64,000 nt of DNA from Paraburkholderia edwinii (GCF_019428685.1 NZ_CP080096.1:186001-250000); one strand, 5' to 3'. Numbered from the stretch's first letter, positions 17,673-27,404 are shown. The notes: a model not told the origin generated them from the sequence alone. Made by a program: numbers and translations.

Positions 17673-18419
17673 TTACTGCGCCGAGAAGCCGCCGTCGACG
17701 GAAACGATCTGGCCGGTCAGATAACGGGCCTTGTCGCTGCCGAGAAACACGATGGTTTGCGCGATCTCGTCCGGTTCACCGGCGCGACGCGCGGGCATCG
17801 TCGCGAGAAAACCGGCCTTTGCGTCGTCGCTGCCGGTGAAGCGGTCGAGCATCTCCGTCGCGATCGGGCCCGGCGCCACCGCGTTGACGCGCACGCCGGC
17901 CGCCGCGCCTTCGAGCGCCGCGCTCTTCGTGATTCCCTCGACAGCGTGCTTGCTTCCCGCATAGACCGAGGCGCTCGCGAAACCCGCATGCCCTGCAATA
18001 GACGACAGATTGATGATGGAGCCCGCACCCTGTTCGAGCATCACGCGCATTTCGTACTTGAGCGCGAGCAGCGTGCCGAGCACGTTCGCCGCGAAGGTCG
18101 ACTCATAGTTGGCCGCCGTCAATTCGACGAGCGGCTGGCTTTCGCCTTCGGTGCCGGCGTTGTTCACGGCGATGTCGAGCCGGCCGAAGCGGGCCACGGT
18201 CTGTTCGACCACCTGACGGATTTCAGCTTCGTTGCGCACGTCGGCGTGCATGTACTCTGCCTCGGCGCCGAGTTCGCGCAATTCGGCGGCAAGCGCGCGG
18301 CCCGCTTCGTCGCGCCGGCCGCTCACGATCACGCGATGACCTTCGCGGGCAAAAGCCAAAGCGGTGGCGCGGCCGATGCCGGTCAATGCGCCAGTGATCA
18401 GGACAACAGGACGGTTCAT
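17673..18419 (-). CDS. SDR family oxidoreductase (glucose dehydrogenase-like)
   Basis: 248 residues. TGALTGIG cofactor motif at 9-16, NNAG, and catalytic Ser, Tyr and Lys in NLSSIAGHAG...SVYAGSKHAVEG. The motif around RRDEAGR after beta-2 suggests NADP(H). ATG 18419 has AAGGAG 8 nt upstream; 74 further open codons upstream lack SDR features. First gene of a two-gene unit with the AhpD-like gene. Substrate unknown. Confidence 0.85.
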   Translation of the reverse strand: MNRPVVLITGALTGIGRATALAFAREGHRVIVSGRRDEAGRALAAELRELGAEAEYMHADVRNEAEIRQVVEQTVARFGRLDIAVNNAGTEGESQPLVELTAANYESTFAANVLGTLLALKYEMRVMLEQGAGSIINLSSIAGHAGFASASVYAGSKHAVEGITKSAALEGAAAGVRVNAVAPGPIATEMLDRFTGSDDAKAGFLATMPARRAGEPDEIAQTIVFLGSDKARYLTGQIVSVDGGFSAQ

Positions 18420-18728
18420 TTCAGGGCTCCTTGAGTACGCGTCGGGTGGGACTGCGTTTGCGTTGGAGCTAATGTCGCGCAATCCGAACCGTCGAAGTAG
18501 ACAGGCGCCATGCATAAGTTCCATTCCTGCGAGGCATGGTCTCGCTTGAACCGCTGCGCAGAGGCGCCGGCACGCAGGCATGGCGCCCTGCTGCCGTGCC
18601 GATGCCGGATTCAACGCAGCGATCTTTTTGAAATGCGACACTAGCCGCCCCTGGCTGTCACAAAGCGGCTTTCACCACGCGGCTTTCACTAAGCGGCCGC
18701 CACTACGCCACTCCCGGAGTCACGTCAT
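18420..18728. other. intergenic region between divergent SDR and RidA genes
   Basis: 309 bp, divergent promoters, no gene. A three-unit 14-bp repeat lies close to the RidA start. Confidence 0.6.
18665..18703 (+). repeat. three 14-bp direct repeats
   Basis: GCGGCTTTCAC at 18665 and 18679, and GCGGCCGCCAC at 18693, each separated by three bases. They lie 26-64 bp upstream of the RidA start, where a regulator could bind. Confidence 0.45.
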
Positions 18729-19130
18729 ATGTCTGAAGCAACGCAGTTCTGGATGGTCCCCGACGCGCCGACGCCCGTCGCGCCTTTCTCGCATGCCGCC
18801 GAATCGGGCGGCTGGGTGTTCGTCACCGGCCAGATGCCGACGTCGCCCGACGACGACTCGGCGCCGCTGCCCGAAGGCGTCGCCGCGCAAACCAAGCGTG
18901 TGATGGACAACCTCATCATCGTGCTCAAGGGCGTCGGTCTCGGCCTCGAGCACGTGGTTTGCTCGCGTGTGTTCCTGACCGAGTTCAAGCGCGACTACGC
19001 GACGCTGAACGCCGTCTATGCCGCCTACTTCCCGCCGGGCAAATTGCCCGCACGCACCTGCGTCGGCGTAACCGGCCTCGCGCGCGATGCACTTGTCGAG
19101 ATCGATTTCATCGCGCGGCGCCCGGCCTGA
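18729..19130 (+). CDS. RidA family protein
   Basis: 133 residues, standard RidA length. Arg109 (LPARTCVGV) and Glu124 (VEIDFIAR) supply the conserved substrate-binding and catalytic positions, so 2-iminobutanoate/enamine deaminase-like activity is plausible. Second Rid-family gene in the window, only distantly similar to the one at 5.3 kb. It stands alone, upstream of a Tat-exported reductase. Confidence 0.85.
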   Translation: MSEATQFWMVPDAPTPVAPFSHAAESGGWVFVTGQMPTSPDDDSAPLPEGVAAQTKRVMDNLIIVLKGVGLGLEHVVCSRVFLTEFKRDYATLNAVYAAYFPPGKLPARTCVGVTGLARDALVEIDFIARRPA

Positions 19131-19238
19131 AGCCGTTTATATTTGCCTGACCGTCGGCGTTCGCTTTTCACACGCGTACACGAGCGCCGGTGAAATGCCG
19201 TATCGTGGGGAACCCCTTTGCGATGCAAGGAACCTCCG

Positions 19239-20195
19239 ATGCAGCAGCCTCCCCTACACGGCAGCCGGCGCCGTTTTCTGCGCACCGCAAGCGGCGTCAC
19301 GCTCGGCTTGCCGCTCACGATGTCCTTTCAGCAGCTTGCAAACGCGCAAGGCGATGCCGCGCCGCTGCCGCGTATCGCGCGCCGCCCGATTCCGTCGAGC
19401 GGCGAACCGCTGCCCGTGATCGGCTGCGGCACGTGGCGCACCTTCGACGTCGGCGACGATGCGAGCGCGCAGGCGCGGCTCGCGCGCGTGCTGCAGGTGC
19501 TGTTCGACGCGGGCGGCTCAGTCATCGATTCGTCGCCGATGTACGGCACTTCCGAAGCAGTCACCGGCACGCTGCTTACCAAGCTCGACGCGCACAGCAA
19601 GGCATTCGTCGCCACCAAGGTATGGACGCGTGGCCGCGAGCAAGGCATTGCGCAGATGGAAGAATCGATGCGCCGGCTGCAGCAGCCGCGCATCGATCTG
19701 ATGCAGGTGCATAACCTCGTCGACTGGCGCACGCAGATTGCGACGCTGCGCGACTGGAAAGCGCGCGGCAAGATCCGCTATATCGGCATTACGCATTACA
19801 CGTCGAGCGCGTTTCCCGAGGTCGAATCGGTGATGCGCAGCGAGAAGCCCGACTTTGTGCAGATCAACTACGCAGCCGACGACCGCGATGCCGAACAGCG
19901 CATTCTGCCGCTCGCGGCGGACCTCGGCATCGGCGTCGTGATCAACCAGCCGTTCGGCGGCGGCGGGCTGATTTCGCGCGTGAGCAAGCGGCCACTGCCC
20001 GCGTGGGCCGCGCAGATCGGTTGCACGACGTGGGCGCAAATACTGCTGAAATTCGTGCTCGCGCAACCTGCTGTGACGGTCGTGATTCCCGGCACGGGGC
20101 GCCCCGAATACATGATCGACAATGTGCACGCAGGCATGGGCGCCTATCCGGACAAAGCGCTTTGCAAGCAGATTGCCGACGCGGTCAACACGTAA
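19239..20195 (+). CDS. aldo/keto reductase with twin-arginine signal peptide
   Basis: 318 residues. The AKR catalytic tetrad is complete: Asp97, Tyr102, Lys127 and His158. The N-terminus carries GSRRRFLRTASGV (8-20), then a hydrophobic stretch and an Ala-x-Ala-like site near ANAQG, a convincing Tat leader. This implies export of the folded enzyme to the periplasm, unusual for an NADPH-dependent family. I choose ATG 19239, which has AAGGAA at ideal spacing, over an in-frame TTG at 19218. It could act with a tightly bound cofactor or a different electron donor. Confidence 0.8.
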   Translation: MQQPPLHGSRRRFLRTASGVTLGLPLTMSFQQLANAQGDAAPLPRIARRPIPSSGEPLPVIGCGTWRTFDVGDDASAQARLARVLQVLFDAGGSVIDSSPMYGTSEAVTGTLLTKLDAHSKAFVATKVWTRGREQGIAQMEESMRRLQQPRIDLMQVHNLVDWRTQIATLRDWKARGKIRYIGITHYTSSAFPEVESVMRSEKPDFVQINYAADDRDAEQRILPLAADLGIGVVINQPFGGGGLISRVSKRPLPAWAAQIGCTTWAQILLKFVLAQPAVTVVIPGTGRPEYMIDNVHAGMGAYPDKALCKQIADAVNT

Positions 20196-20246
20196 GCGAG
20201 CACGCTGCGCTTGTCTTTCGGTCAGTGAAGCGATAACTGCATTGGC

Positions 20247-20252
20247 TATAAT
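20247..20252 (+). promoter_or_regulatory. consensus -10 element before the sulfotransferase-like gene
   Basis: TATAAT, 41 bp upstream of the ATG at 20294. No good -35 is visible at 16-18 bp, so an extended or activator-dependent promoter is possible. Confidence 0.4.
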
Positions 20253-20293
20253 CGCCACGCTCGATCGAAGACGCACCTGCAAGGAAAGTTTCG

Positions 20294-21406
20294 ATGTCGC
20301 TGCCCGATAGCTCAGCTCAACATTCGTCCCCGCCCCACGGCAATGCCGGCCATTCGTCGCGCGGCATTTTTCTGCATACGGGCTGGCGCAGCGCCGGCAC
20401 ATGGGTGTGGTCGAAGTTTCGCGAACTCGAATCGGTTACCGCGTTCTACGAGCCGCTCAGCAATGTGATCGGCGACCTGAAGCTCGCGGATCTCGGCGTG
20501 CTGAAACCCTCGTTCAATTCGGGCCACCCCGCGCTCGATGCGCCCTATTTTGCCGAGTACCGCTCATTCATGCGCGAAGGCGCGCGCGGCGTGCCCGGCT
20601 ATCGCCGGCGTTTCAGCACCGACCGTTTCGGTGCGGCGCCCGATGAAGAATTTCCCGCGCTGCATGCGTATCTGCAGGAACTGACGGAACGTACGCTCGG
20701 CGCGGGCAAGATGCCGGTGTTCAAGTTTTGCCGTTCTTCCGGAAGACTGCCGTGGCTCAAAAACGCCTTTCCGGCAGCACTGCATGCGGCGGTGATCCGC
20801 AATCCGGCGTCGCAATTCGCGTCGGGCTGGCTGTTGCATCAGGAATGGCGCAATACGTTTTTTGTCGCTGCGCCGTTGCGCGTGCTAGGGCTTAATCAGC
20901 GCGAGCCGATCGTGAAGGCCGCGATCGACGCATGCGACGTGCGGTTGCCGCCCGACGCGCCGACATCGGACGATGCCTACGCTGCCGTTTGCGAGCAGTA
21001 CGCGCGCACGGTCGAAGGCACGCAGGCGTATCGCGCGTTTATCGCATTGTGGGCGCTCTCCGCGGTGCGCATGGCGAATGCGGCGGATCTCGTGATCGAC
21101 ATCGATCGGCTCGGCAACGACCGTGCGTATGCGGCCGACAGCGCAGCACAGCTCGCTGCGCGCAGCGGCATTGCGCCGCGCTTCAACGATGCGCGCGATC
21201 TCGTCGACGAACTCAAGCGGACGCCGGCGCGCATCGCAGGTGTCGATGGATGGTCGATTCGCACGGTGCATGGCGCCGTGCAGAAGTTTGTCGATGCGCA
21301 TGTTCAGGGTGCGCAAGCGGCGGGTTCGATGCAAGCGCCGGAGGTGTCCGCGCTTGTGCGTGAAAAACTCGCGCTGGCGGCCGCGATTTCGGAGCCGTGG
21401 CGTTAG
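20294..21406 (+). CDS. sulfotransferase-like protein
   Basis: 370 residues, soluble, no signal peptide. FLHTGWRSAGTWVWSKFREL (about 26-45) resembles the 5'-phosphosulfate loop of sulfotransferases (SGTTW-like), and VIRNPASQFASGWLL (about 166-180) resembles the 3'-phosphate-binding RDP..S segment. That supports a PAPS-dependent transferase fold, but the loop lacks the usual Lys, so activity is uncertain. AAGGAAAG precedes the start. It is convergent with the T6SS genes and has no obvious functional partner here. Confidence 0.5.
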   Translation: MSLPDSSAQHSSPPHGNAGHSSRGIFLHTGWRSAGTWVWSKFRELESVTAFYEPLSNVIGDLKLADLGVLKPSFNSGHPALDAPYFAEYRSFMREGARGVPGYRRRFSTDRFGAAPDEEFPALHAYLQELTERTLGAGKMPVFKFCRSSGRLPWLKNAFPAALHAAVIRNPASQFASGWLLHQEWRNTFFVAAPLRVLGLNQREPIVKAAIDACDVRLPPDAPTSDDAYAAVCEQYARTVEGTQAYRAFIALWALSAVRMANAADLVIDIDRLGNDRAYAADSAAQLAARSGIAPRFNDARDLVDELKRTPARIAGVDGWSIRTVHGAVQKFVDAHVQGAQAAGSMQAPEVSALVREKLALAAAISEPWR

Positions 21407-21425
21407 GGCATCTATGCAAGGTGCT

Positions 21426-21953
21426 TCATCGGTGTTGCGTGTCGATCTCCAGCGTGTGTTCCGCCGCCACCAGCTTCACCGGATCAGTCTTCTTCCACTG
21501 CGATTTCGGCACCAGCACGGACCACTCCGCACTGGCCGCATCGCGGAAAAACGCCGCCACGCCGACATAGTTCGCCGCGTCGCCGATCGGCTCCGACACC
21601 TTCAGCGTCTGCCCCGGCCCAACCGTCACGTCCTGGCTCCATAGCGTCGCCCCCTTCAGCGCGTCGTTGCCCTCCAGCACTTGTTCATAGGTCGCAGTTG
21701 CGAAGGGCTTGTCATCCTTGAGCTGATAGATGCGCAGCACGACCGGCAGAGACGCGCCGCGCGCGTCCTGGTTCAATGCGCCGCGCGCGGTCACGACAAG
21801 ATTCATTTGCTCGACCTTCGCCTCGAACACCGCGCGCGTGGCGTTCGCGGTTCCGCCTTTGACCGACTGCCACGTGCCGCACGCGGAAACCGTCAGCGTG
21901 AGGCCCATGCCGAGCGCGCCCCGCACGACCCGACGCATGATCCGGATACGCAT
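21426..21953 (-). CDS. tssJ: TssJ, T6SS outer-membrane lipoprotein
   Basis: 175 residues. Lipobox TVSAC near residue 25 after a hydrophobic signal. The mature part is a beta-sandwich-type domain with VVLRIYQLKDDKPF and YVGVAAFFRD, typical of TssJ, which anchors TssM of the membrane complex to the outer membrane. ATG 21953 shares one base with the tssF stop (TGATG), so translation is coupled. A GTG two codons upstream is an alternative. Last gene of the leftward T6SS unit. Confidence 0.85.
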   Translation of the reverse strand: MRIRIMRRVVRGALGMGLTLTVSACGTWQSVKGGTANATRAVFEAKVEQMNLVVTARGALNQDARGASLPVVLRIYQLKDDKPFATATYEQVLEGNDALKGATLWSQDVTVGPGQTLKVSEPIGDAANYVGVAAFFRDAASAEWSVLVPKSQWKKTDPVKLVAAEHTLEIDTQHR

Positions 21954-23812
21954 CAGCACGGCGCCCCCTTGAAATCGGCGCGCGGATAACGTGTCTCCTC
22001 GCCGTCAACGGTCAGCACAAGCTGCAAGGCATATTGCATGCTCGCGTAACGCCCGAGGAAGTGATTCAGCACGTCGCCGAACAGCACGACGTCGCCCGGC
22101 CCGTCGAAGCCGCCCGCGTCGAGATCGACATGAATGCGGACGACCCGGAACGCGTAACCGCGCCGCACGTCGTGCTCTTGCGAGAACCATACGGTGCGGA
22201 TCGCGTCGATGCGCTGTGATATCGCGTCGTCTGGCGTCCAGTCGTAGAGCTCGAGCACCTCGCGCAGTGCCGGCGCGCCTTCCACAAGCATCCGGTTGAA
22301 CTCGTTGATGCCGTTCGCGGTGAAGTGTCCCAGCGTGCGCCAATCGTAGCCCGGGTAATAGCGCGGCGGATACTGCGGCAGGCTCGGCGCCGTCACGTTG
22401 CGCACCGAAGCGACGCCGGTAAAGCCCGAGACCGTCTCGTTGATGGTCGCCTCCGCGAGCGCCAGACGCGGCAAACGTCCGTTGTTTGCGAGCGCGCGCA
22501 GTGTCAGGTGGCGGTCGGGCTGCGGACGATCTTCATCGTCGTGCGCGTAGCGATACGTCCCGGCCCAGAGCTGTCCGGCCAGTGTCACCCACATTTCCCG
22601 CCCCACCACGCCGTAGCGCGTAGCGGTATGGAAGTATCGCTCGGGCGTCTCGTACCGCAGCATCCAGCCGCGATGCCGGAAGCTCGTGAACGCCTTGTAG
22701 GCGTGGCGTGCGCCGCCCTCGGGGTCCGCCGCGGTCACCGCGAGCAGGTCGTAGGGTTCGACGTGATCTTCCACGGCGGGCTGCACACGCACACGGTGCT
22801 CGCTGTCATGCCAATTGGCGGGATGCAGCGGCAGCGAATCGACCTCGAACAGATTGATCACGGGTGTGCAGAAGAGGCGAAAGCTCTCACGCCCCACCGG
22901 CTGATCACCGGGCATACGCCCGTCCAGTTCGATCTCGAAGGTCATGCGCGTTTCGCCCGCCGACACCATCGCGCTATCGAAGCCGCACAAGTCGACAAAC
23001 TGGAATTTCTGCGGGAATACGAAATACTCCAGCAGCGTCTGCTCGCGGTCGACTGACGCGTTGCGCCCGGGGTCCATGATCGGCCACAGCCGCGTCGAAG
23101 GCCCGAAGCCGGACGGCTCGAAGCGCACTCCGTCGAGCGGTTGCAGCGCGCCGTCGCGCATCGACGGCAGGCGCAGGCCGACCGACGCGATCTGGCGCGT
23201 GAGCGCCGCATATAGCGCAGCGGCGGCGGGCCGGTCACCGTGCAGGTAGAAGCGGATTCGCGACAGGTCGGTATGCTCGCGCTGGTCCCCCAACCAGAGG
23301 CCCAGGGTGAGGCGGATGACCGTGCGCCCGTCCGCGCGCACTACCACCGCAGCGTCCTCGACCGAGAGCGGCAGCAGATCGACTGCCTGTGTGGTGCGGA
23401 ACGGGCACTGCACGGCGTCGGAGCCGATGGGCGCCGAGCGCACTACGGCGCCGACGGGAATCTGCACCGCCTTCGAACCGCCGCGGTTCAGCGGTGTGCA
23501 TTCGATGATCGACAGTGATGGGACGGTCCGCGCCATGTGTTCATAGAGGTTGTCGAGCATCCCTTCGGTGAGTTCAGGCTCGCCGTCGTCGAGCTTCATG
23601 CGCAGCCGCGCCGCGAGCATCGCGAAGCCTTCGTTGACTGCCCGGACCTGCTCATCCTCCTGGCCATAGAGCATGCCCAGGCGCCGCGCGGCATCGGGCT
23701 GCTCGCGTGCAAACTCTCGCCCGGCTTCGCGCAGATACCGCATCTCGGCATCGAAATATCTGAGGAACGGGTTGCCGCCTTCCTGCTGAAACGGTTTCCA
23801 CGGCGCCGTCAT
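21953..23812 (-). CDS. tssF: TssF, T6SS baseplate protein
   Basis: 619 residues, the normal length of the VasA/TssF (DUF879) family. NPFLRYFDAEMRYLREAG.EFA at 14-36, the family's N-terminal signature, is followed by the long beta-rich body. TssF forms the baseplate wedge with TssG and TssK, neither of which is in the window. ATGA overlap with the end of tssM. Its position next to tssM and tssJ but away from tssG is unusual. Confidence 0.8.
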   Translation of the reverse strand: MTAPWKPFQQEGGNPFLRYFDAEMRYLREAGREFAREQPDAARRLGMLYGQEDEQVRAVNEGFAMLAARLRMKLDDGEPELTEGMLDNLYEHMARTVPSLSIIECTPLNRGGSKAVQIPVGAVVRSAPIGSDAVQCPFRTTQAVDLLPLSVEDAAVVVRADGRTVIRLTLGLWLGDQREHTDLSRIRFYLHGDRPAAAALYAALTRQIASVGLRLPSMRDGALQPLDGVRFEPSGFGPSTRLWPIMDPGRNASVDREQTLLEYFVFPQKFQFVDLCGFDSAMVSAGETRMTFEIELDGRMPGDQPVGRESFRLFCTPVINLFEVDSLPLHPANWHDSEHRVRVQPAVEDHVEPYDLLAVTAADPEGGARHAYKAFTSFRHRGWMLRYETPERYFHTATRYGVVGREMWVTLAGQLWAGTYRYAHDDEDRPQPDRHLTLRALANNGRLPRLALAEATINETVSGFTGVASVRNVTAPSLPQYPPRYYPGYDWRTLGHFTANGINEFNRMLVEGAPALREVLELYDWTPDDAISQRIDAIRTVWFSQEHDVRRGYAFRVVRIHVDLDAGGFDGPGDVVLFGDVLNHFLGRYASMQYALQLVLTVDGEETRYPRADFKGAPC

Positions 23813-26800
23813 GGCTGTAACTCCGGGGGCAAGGGTGGCAGGGAGGGCTGTCCGGATATCGCGCCGGCACGGCCCGTTACGAAAATGCGCTCGGGCATGC
23901 GGAAGCCGCGCAGTTTCAGCAATTCGAGCGGTCCGGCTCCCGACTGCGCGCGCAGCACGTAGCGCAGTGGCGCGACCTTGCGGTCCGCACCGTCGCCGGA
24001 CGTCGCGGAGGCAGCCTTCGCGGCCTCGTCACCCGACGCGGCATTCCAGACAAGTTCGTAGCGCGTATCGTCGAGCGGTTTGACCTGCGCCTTGTCGAGC
24101 ATCCGCAGAAAGGCCCAGTCGCCTGGTGCATCGAACGCGACCCGCAGACCCGCGTTGAGCGTTTGCCAGATCAGTGATGCGCGGCCGCTCAGACCATTGC
24201 CCGGCCAGGCGAGCGGCGTCCACGTCTCGCGCTGGTTGAAATAGACGACCTGCTGGCCATCGATCGTCAGTTCGGTGCGCGTTACGTCCGGCGTCGGCTG
24301 CGGCATGATCTCGAAGTGATACCCGGCCTCGCCCCGCGCGTAGAGGCGCGTGCCGAGCGGGCCGATCAGCCGCAGCATGGCGAGGAACTTCAGGTCGAAC
24401 TGCAGCGACTGCGGCGCCAGTTCATTCGGTACCCACTGGTCGCCCTGGCGCTTGAGCACGCCGGAGAGTTCGACTTCGATAAAACGATTGATGAGCCCCG
24501 TTTCAGGCCGCACGTAATGTCCGAATTCCGCAAACGACGCGTCCGCCGCCGTCGGCGCAAACGGATATCGCGAGGAGAACGACGAGGCAAAAGGCGCCGC
24601 GACGCCCGCGCGCCATGCTTCGTTCAGGCTCGCGGCAGCGGGCTGCAGCACCGCCTGCCACGCGGCATCGAGCGGCTGGACGAACAGGGTCTGCCCGAAG
24701 GCCGCCCACTGCGCGCCCAGGCTCGCGGCGGTCAGCGCTGCATCGTCACGCGCTTGCGAGAGATCCGAGAGCTTGCCCTGAAATACCGACTGAGCGAGAT
24801 TGCGCGCCATGGCCTGCGCATCGGGACTGGCCTGGATCTGCTGAAGTTTGAGGCGCACCGTGGTGTCGGCGGTCAGCACGCGAGAGAGGCTCACGCCGTT
24901 GAATGCGGCAGCGTTCGCGGCCGGCGCGTTGCCGGCGTTACCCGCATTGCCGCCGCCTGATGGAGGATTCGCGTCGCCCATCAATGCGAGCAGCGGACCG
25001 AACGAGCGGTCGAGCGGATTCACCACAGGGGCTTGTGTCGTATCACCGCCGTTGCTTCCGAGTAGACCTTGCGCCTTGCGCACGAGCGTATCGGTCAGCG
25101 CCTGCGAGGGACGGCCCGCCTGGCCCTGGTACTGCACCGACTTCATGATGGCGAGCAGCGGCGACGTCTGAGCATCGGTCAGGCGCGTGAGCTGATCGAT
25201 GACGCCGGAGAAGTTCGTCGCGCCGATCCATTGGAAGCTGTTGAGCATGGTCGCCCAGGCCGCCGTGTAATCGGTGAAATAGCGCGTGCGCAACCGTTGC
25301 CGCAGATCGTCGGCGTCGCGCTTCGCATCGAGGGCGGCATGTGCGGAACCGATCGCGCCTCGCACCGTGGTGGCGTTAACCTGTGTGGCGAGACCATCGT
25401 CGGTTAGCACCCAGTCTGCCTCGACATGCTGGTCGTTCGCGGCGTCGTCGATGGCCTTTTCGATGACGCCCTCCCAGGCCGCGCGTGTGTAGATGCCCGG
25501 CACCGTCTGCGTGGTCGTGAAAAGGCCGTGCGAATCGGCGCCCGCGAGTAAAGTGGCGAGCGAGATGTCCGCGTATTTGCCGCGTGCTGCGTCGATGATG
25601 CGCCGGTAGAGTACGTCGTCGCTTGCAGCCAGGCCAATCTGGTTGACGAGCGTCGAGCGCATTTGAGCGACGAGTTGTGCCGCCGGGTTGATCCGCCAGG
25701 CCGGGTGCGCCTTCAGGTGAGCGGCCCAGAACCCCGCCAGCCGCTGTGAGGTGTCGAGCCATTCTCCGGCGCGCATGCCGGTGGGCGCGGGCCACGCTTC
25801 CAGTAGCTGGGTTTTGAGGAAAGGCGCGTCGACACGTGCCGGGGTTGCCAGCATCAGATACGCCTTGAGCCGGTTGTATGCGCGCTGCTGCGCATCATGG
25901 CTTTGCTGCTCGTCGGCGCGGATTTGTGAGAATGCGGCGAGTTCTCGTTGCAGCCCGTGTACAACCGGCTGCTGGAGGTTGCGGGTGGCTACAGTCTGGT
26001 AAGGCCGCCATAGCGCGGCGAGCAGGTCGTCGTTGCGCGAGAGGCCCGCGCGCAGGTACCAGGGCACGCCGTGCTGCTGACGAGATTCGAGTGTCGCGAT
26101 TTCGTTTTGCAGCGCAAGCTGCGCACGCAGCGCGGGCGGTGTGCCGGGCGTGGCGGCTAGTGCGACGGCGGCGGTTGATTCGGCTTCCCGAACGAGTGCT
26201 CGGTTGCCCAGCGCGGAGATTACGAGCAGCACGATCCAGGCGATCGCACTGGCCAGCACGCACCACGCGAGTAGGTCCGGCCAGTACAGCCCTGCGCGGC
26301 GACCACGATATCGGGGCGTGCGAGCGGCAATCTCGCGCCAGACAGGCAGCATGGCGCGTGGTTGCTCGCGCGTGAGCAACTCCGGGGGGAGCGCAGTTTG
26401 ACGGCCGTCTTGCGCGTCGCCCCCGGTAGCAATTGGCACAGGCACCGGCACGACGGTCGCGCCCGGGAAGACCGGCGCGAACATGACGCCCGCCAGCGGT
26501 GCGCGCAACCAGTTCGACGCAGCTAACGCGCGCAGGTGTCCAATCATCCGTTCAGTGTGGTTACCGATGTATTCCGAAATCTTCAGCATCGAGTTGATCC
26601 AGGCCGGTTCGCCGCACTGGCGCACGCCCTCGATCGCGGTTCGCTGCTCGACTTCGTCGAGGAGATTCACCAGCCCGGCCGCAGTGGCCTGCGCCTGCCC
26701 GCGCGCGACGTCCGGCATAAATGCGCCCACTGCATCGAACCGTTCGGGCTGGTCGTTCTCTGCGTCTACCGGGTGCAGAAAGGTAACTGGAGCGGCCCAG

Positions 26801-27402
26801 CCAAGCGCGGTGGCGATTCCCGAGAGTGTGCGTGGAAGTTCGGTATTCGTATCGTTCGCGCAGGCGACATGTACGACACCGTCGACCGGGCGGCGGCGGC
26901 GCAAGCGGCGAATCTGGTACAGCCACTTCGCAGCCTCGATGCCGTCCGGTGACACGTGCACCAGGATGGAACCGTCCACGTGCATGATGCCCGCCTGTTT
27001 GAGGCCAGGGGCGATTTGATCGATGCGTTGGTCTGTGCCGTTCACTAGTAGCCAGCGCAGGCGGCGGCGCCAGAACCAGCCGTGGGAGATGCGGAGTTCT
27101 TCGTAGATGTGTTGCAGGCGGGGATCGCGCTTGAGTAAACGCACTTCGGAGGCGGTCCCACGCCGGTGCTCCCTGAATAGCAGACGTGAGAACCATATCC
27201 AGGTTCCGTAGACCGGACCGTACAGAAAGAACAGGATCATACCCAACACCGCAATTGCCGCTACGATCCAGCCCATCCAGCCCCGACGCGACAGGCCCCA
27301 GCCGTCGTTCATCAGGGCTGCCAGCAGCAACAGCAGCAGACAGAGCGCGGCCACGCCAAGCACATAGCCGACGGGGCGGCGCGCAGGTTTAACGTCGCTC
27401 AT
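23809..27402 (-). CDS. tssM: TssM (IcmF-like), T6SS inner-membrane protein lacking a Walker A motif
   Basis: 1197 residues. Two N-terminal membrane helices (about 12-32 and 45-66), a cytoplasmic domain, a third helix (about 385-405) and a large periplasmic domain ending in the beta-rich TssJ-binding region. In the cytoplasmic domain, where many TssM proteins have GxxxxGK[ST], I find none (the strand is LRWLLVNGTDQRI), so this is a P-loop-free variant. A Gly/Asn-rich linker (NPPSGGGNAGNAGNAP, around residue 815-830) interrupts the periplasmic part. It starts 2 nt after the preceding membrane-protein gene and overlaps tssF. Confidence 0.85.
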   Translation of the reverse strand: MSDVKPARRPVGYVLGVAALCLLLLLLAALMNDGWGLSRRGWMGWIVAAIAVLGMILFFLYGPVYGTWIWFSRLLFREHRRGTASEVRLLKRDPRLQHIYEELRISHGWFWRRRLRWLLVNGTDQRIDQIAPGLKQAGIMHVDGSILVHVSPDGIEAAKWLYQIRRLRRRRPVDGVVHVACANDTNTELPRTLSGIATALGWAAPVTFLHPVDAENDQPERFDAVGAFMPDVARGQAQATAAGLVNLLDEVEQRTAIEGVRQCGEPAWINSMLKISEYIGNHTERMIGHLRALAASNWLRAPLAGVMFAPVFPGATVVPVPVPIATGGDAQDGRQTALPPELLTREQPRAMLPVWREIAARTPRYRGRRAGLYWPDLLAWCVLASAIAWIVLLVISALGNRALVREAESTAAVALAATPGTPPALRAQLALQNEIATLESRQQHGVPWYLRAGLSRNDDLLAALWRPYQTVATRNLQQPVVHGLQRELAAFSQIRADEQQSHDAQQRAYNRLKAYLMLATPARVDAPFLKTQLLEAWPAPTGMRAGEWLDTSQRLAGFWAAHLKAHPAWRINPAAQLVAQMRSTLVNQIGLAASDDVLYRRIIDAARGKYADISLATLLAGADSHGLFTTTQTVPGIYTRAAWEGVIEKAIDDAANDQHVEADWVLTDDGLATQVNATTVRGAIGSAHAALDAKRDADDLRQRLRTRYFTDYTAAWATMLNSFQWIGATNFSGVIDQLTRLTDAQTSPLLAIMKSVQYQGQAGRPSQALTDTLVRKAQGLLGSNGGDTTQAPVVNPLDRSFGPLLALMGDANPPSGGGNAGNAGNAPAANAAAFNGVSLSRVLTADTTVRLKLQQIQASPDAQAMARNLAQSVFQGKLSDLSQARDDAALTAASLGAQWAAFGQTLFVQPLDAAWQAVLQPAAASLNEAWRAGVAAPFASSFSSRYPFAPTAADASFAEFGHYVRPETGLINRFIEVELSGVLKRQGDQWVPNELAPQSLQFDLKFLAMLRLIGPLGTRLYARGEAGYHFEIMPQPTPDVTRTELTIDGQQVVYFNQRETWTPLAWPGNGLSGRASLIWQTLNAGLRVAFDAPGDWAFLRMLDKAQVKPLDDTRYELVWNAASGDEAAKAASATSGDGADRKVAPLRYVLRAQSGAGPLELLKLRGFRMPERIFVTGRAGAISGQPSLPPLPPELQP

Positions 27403-27404
27403 GA

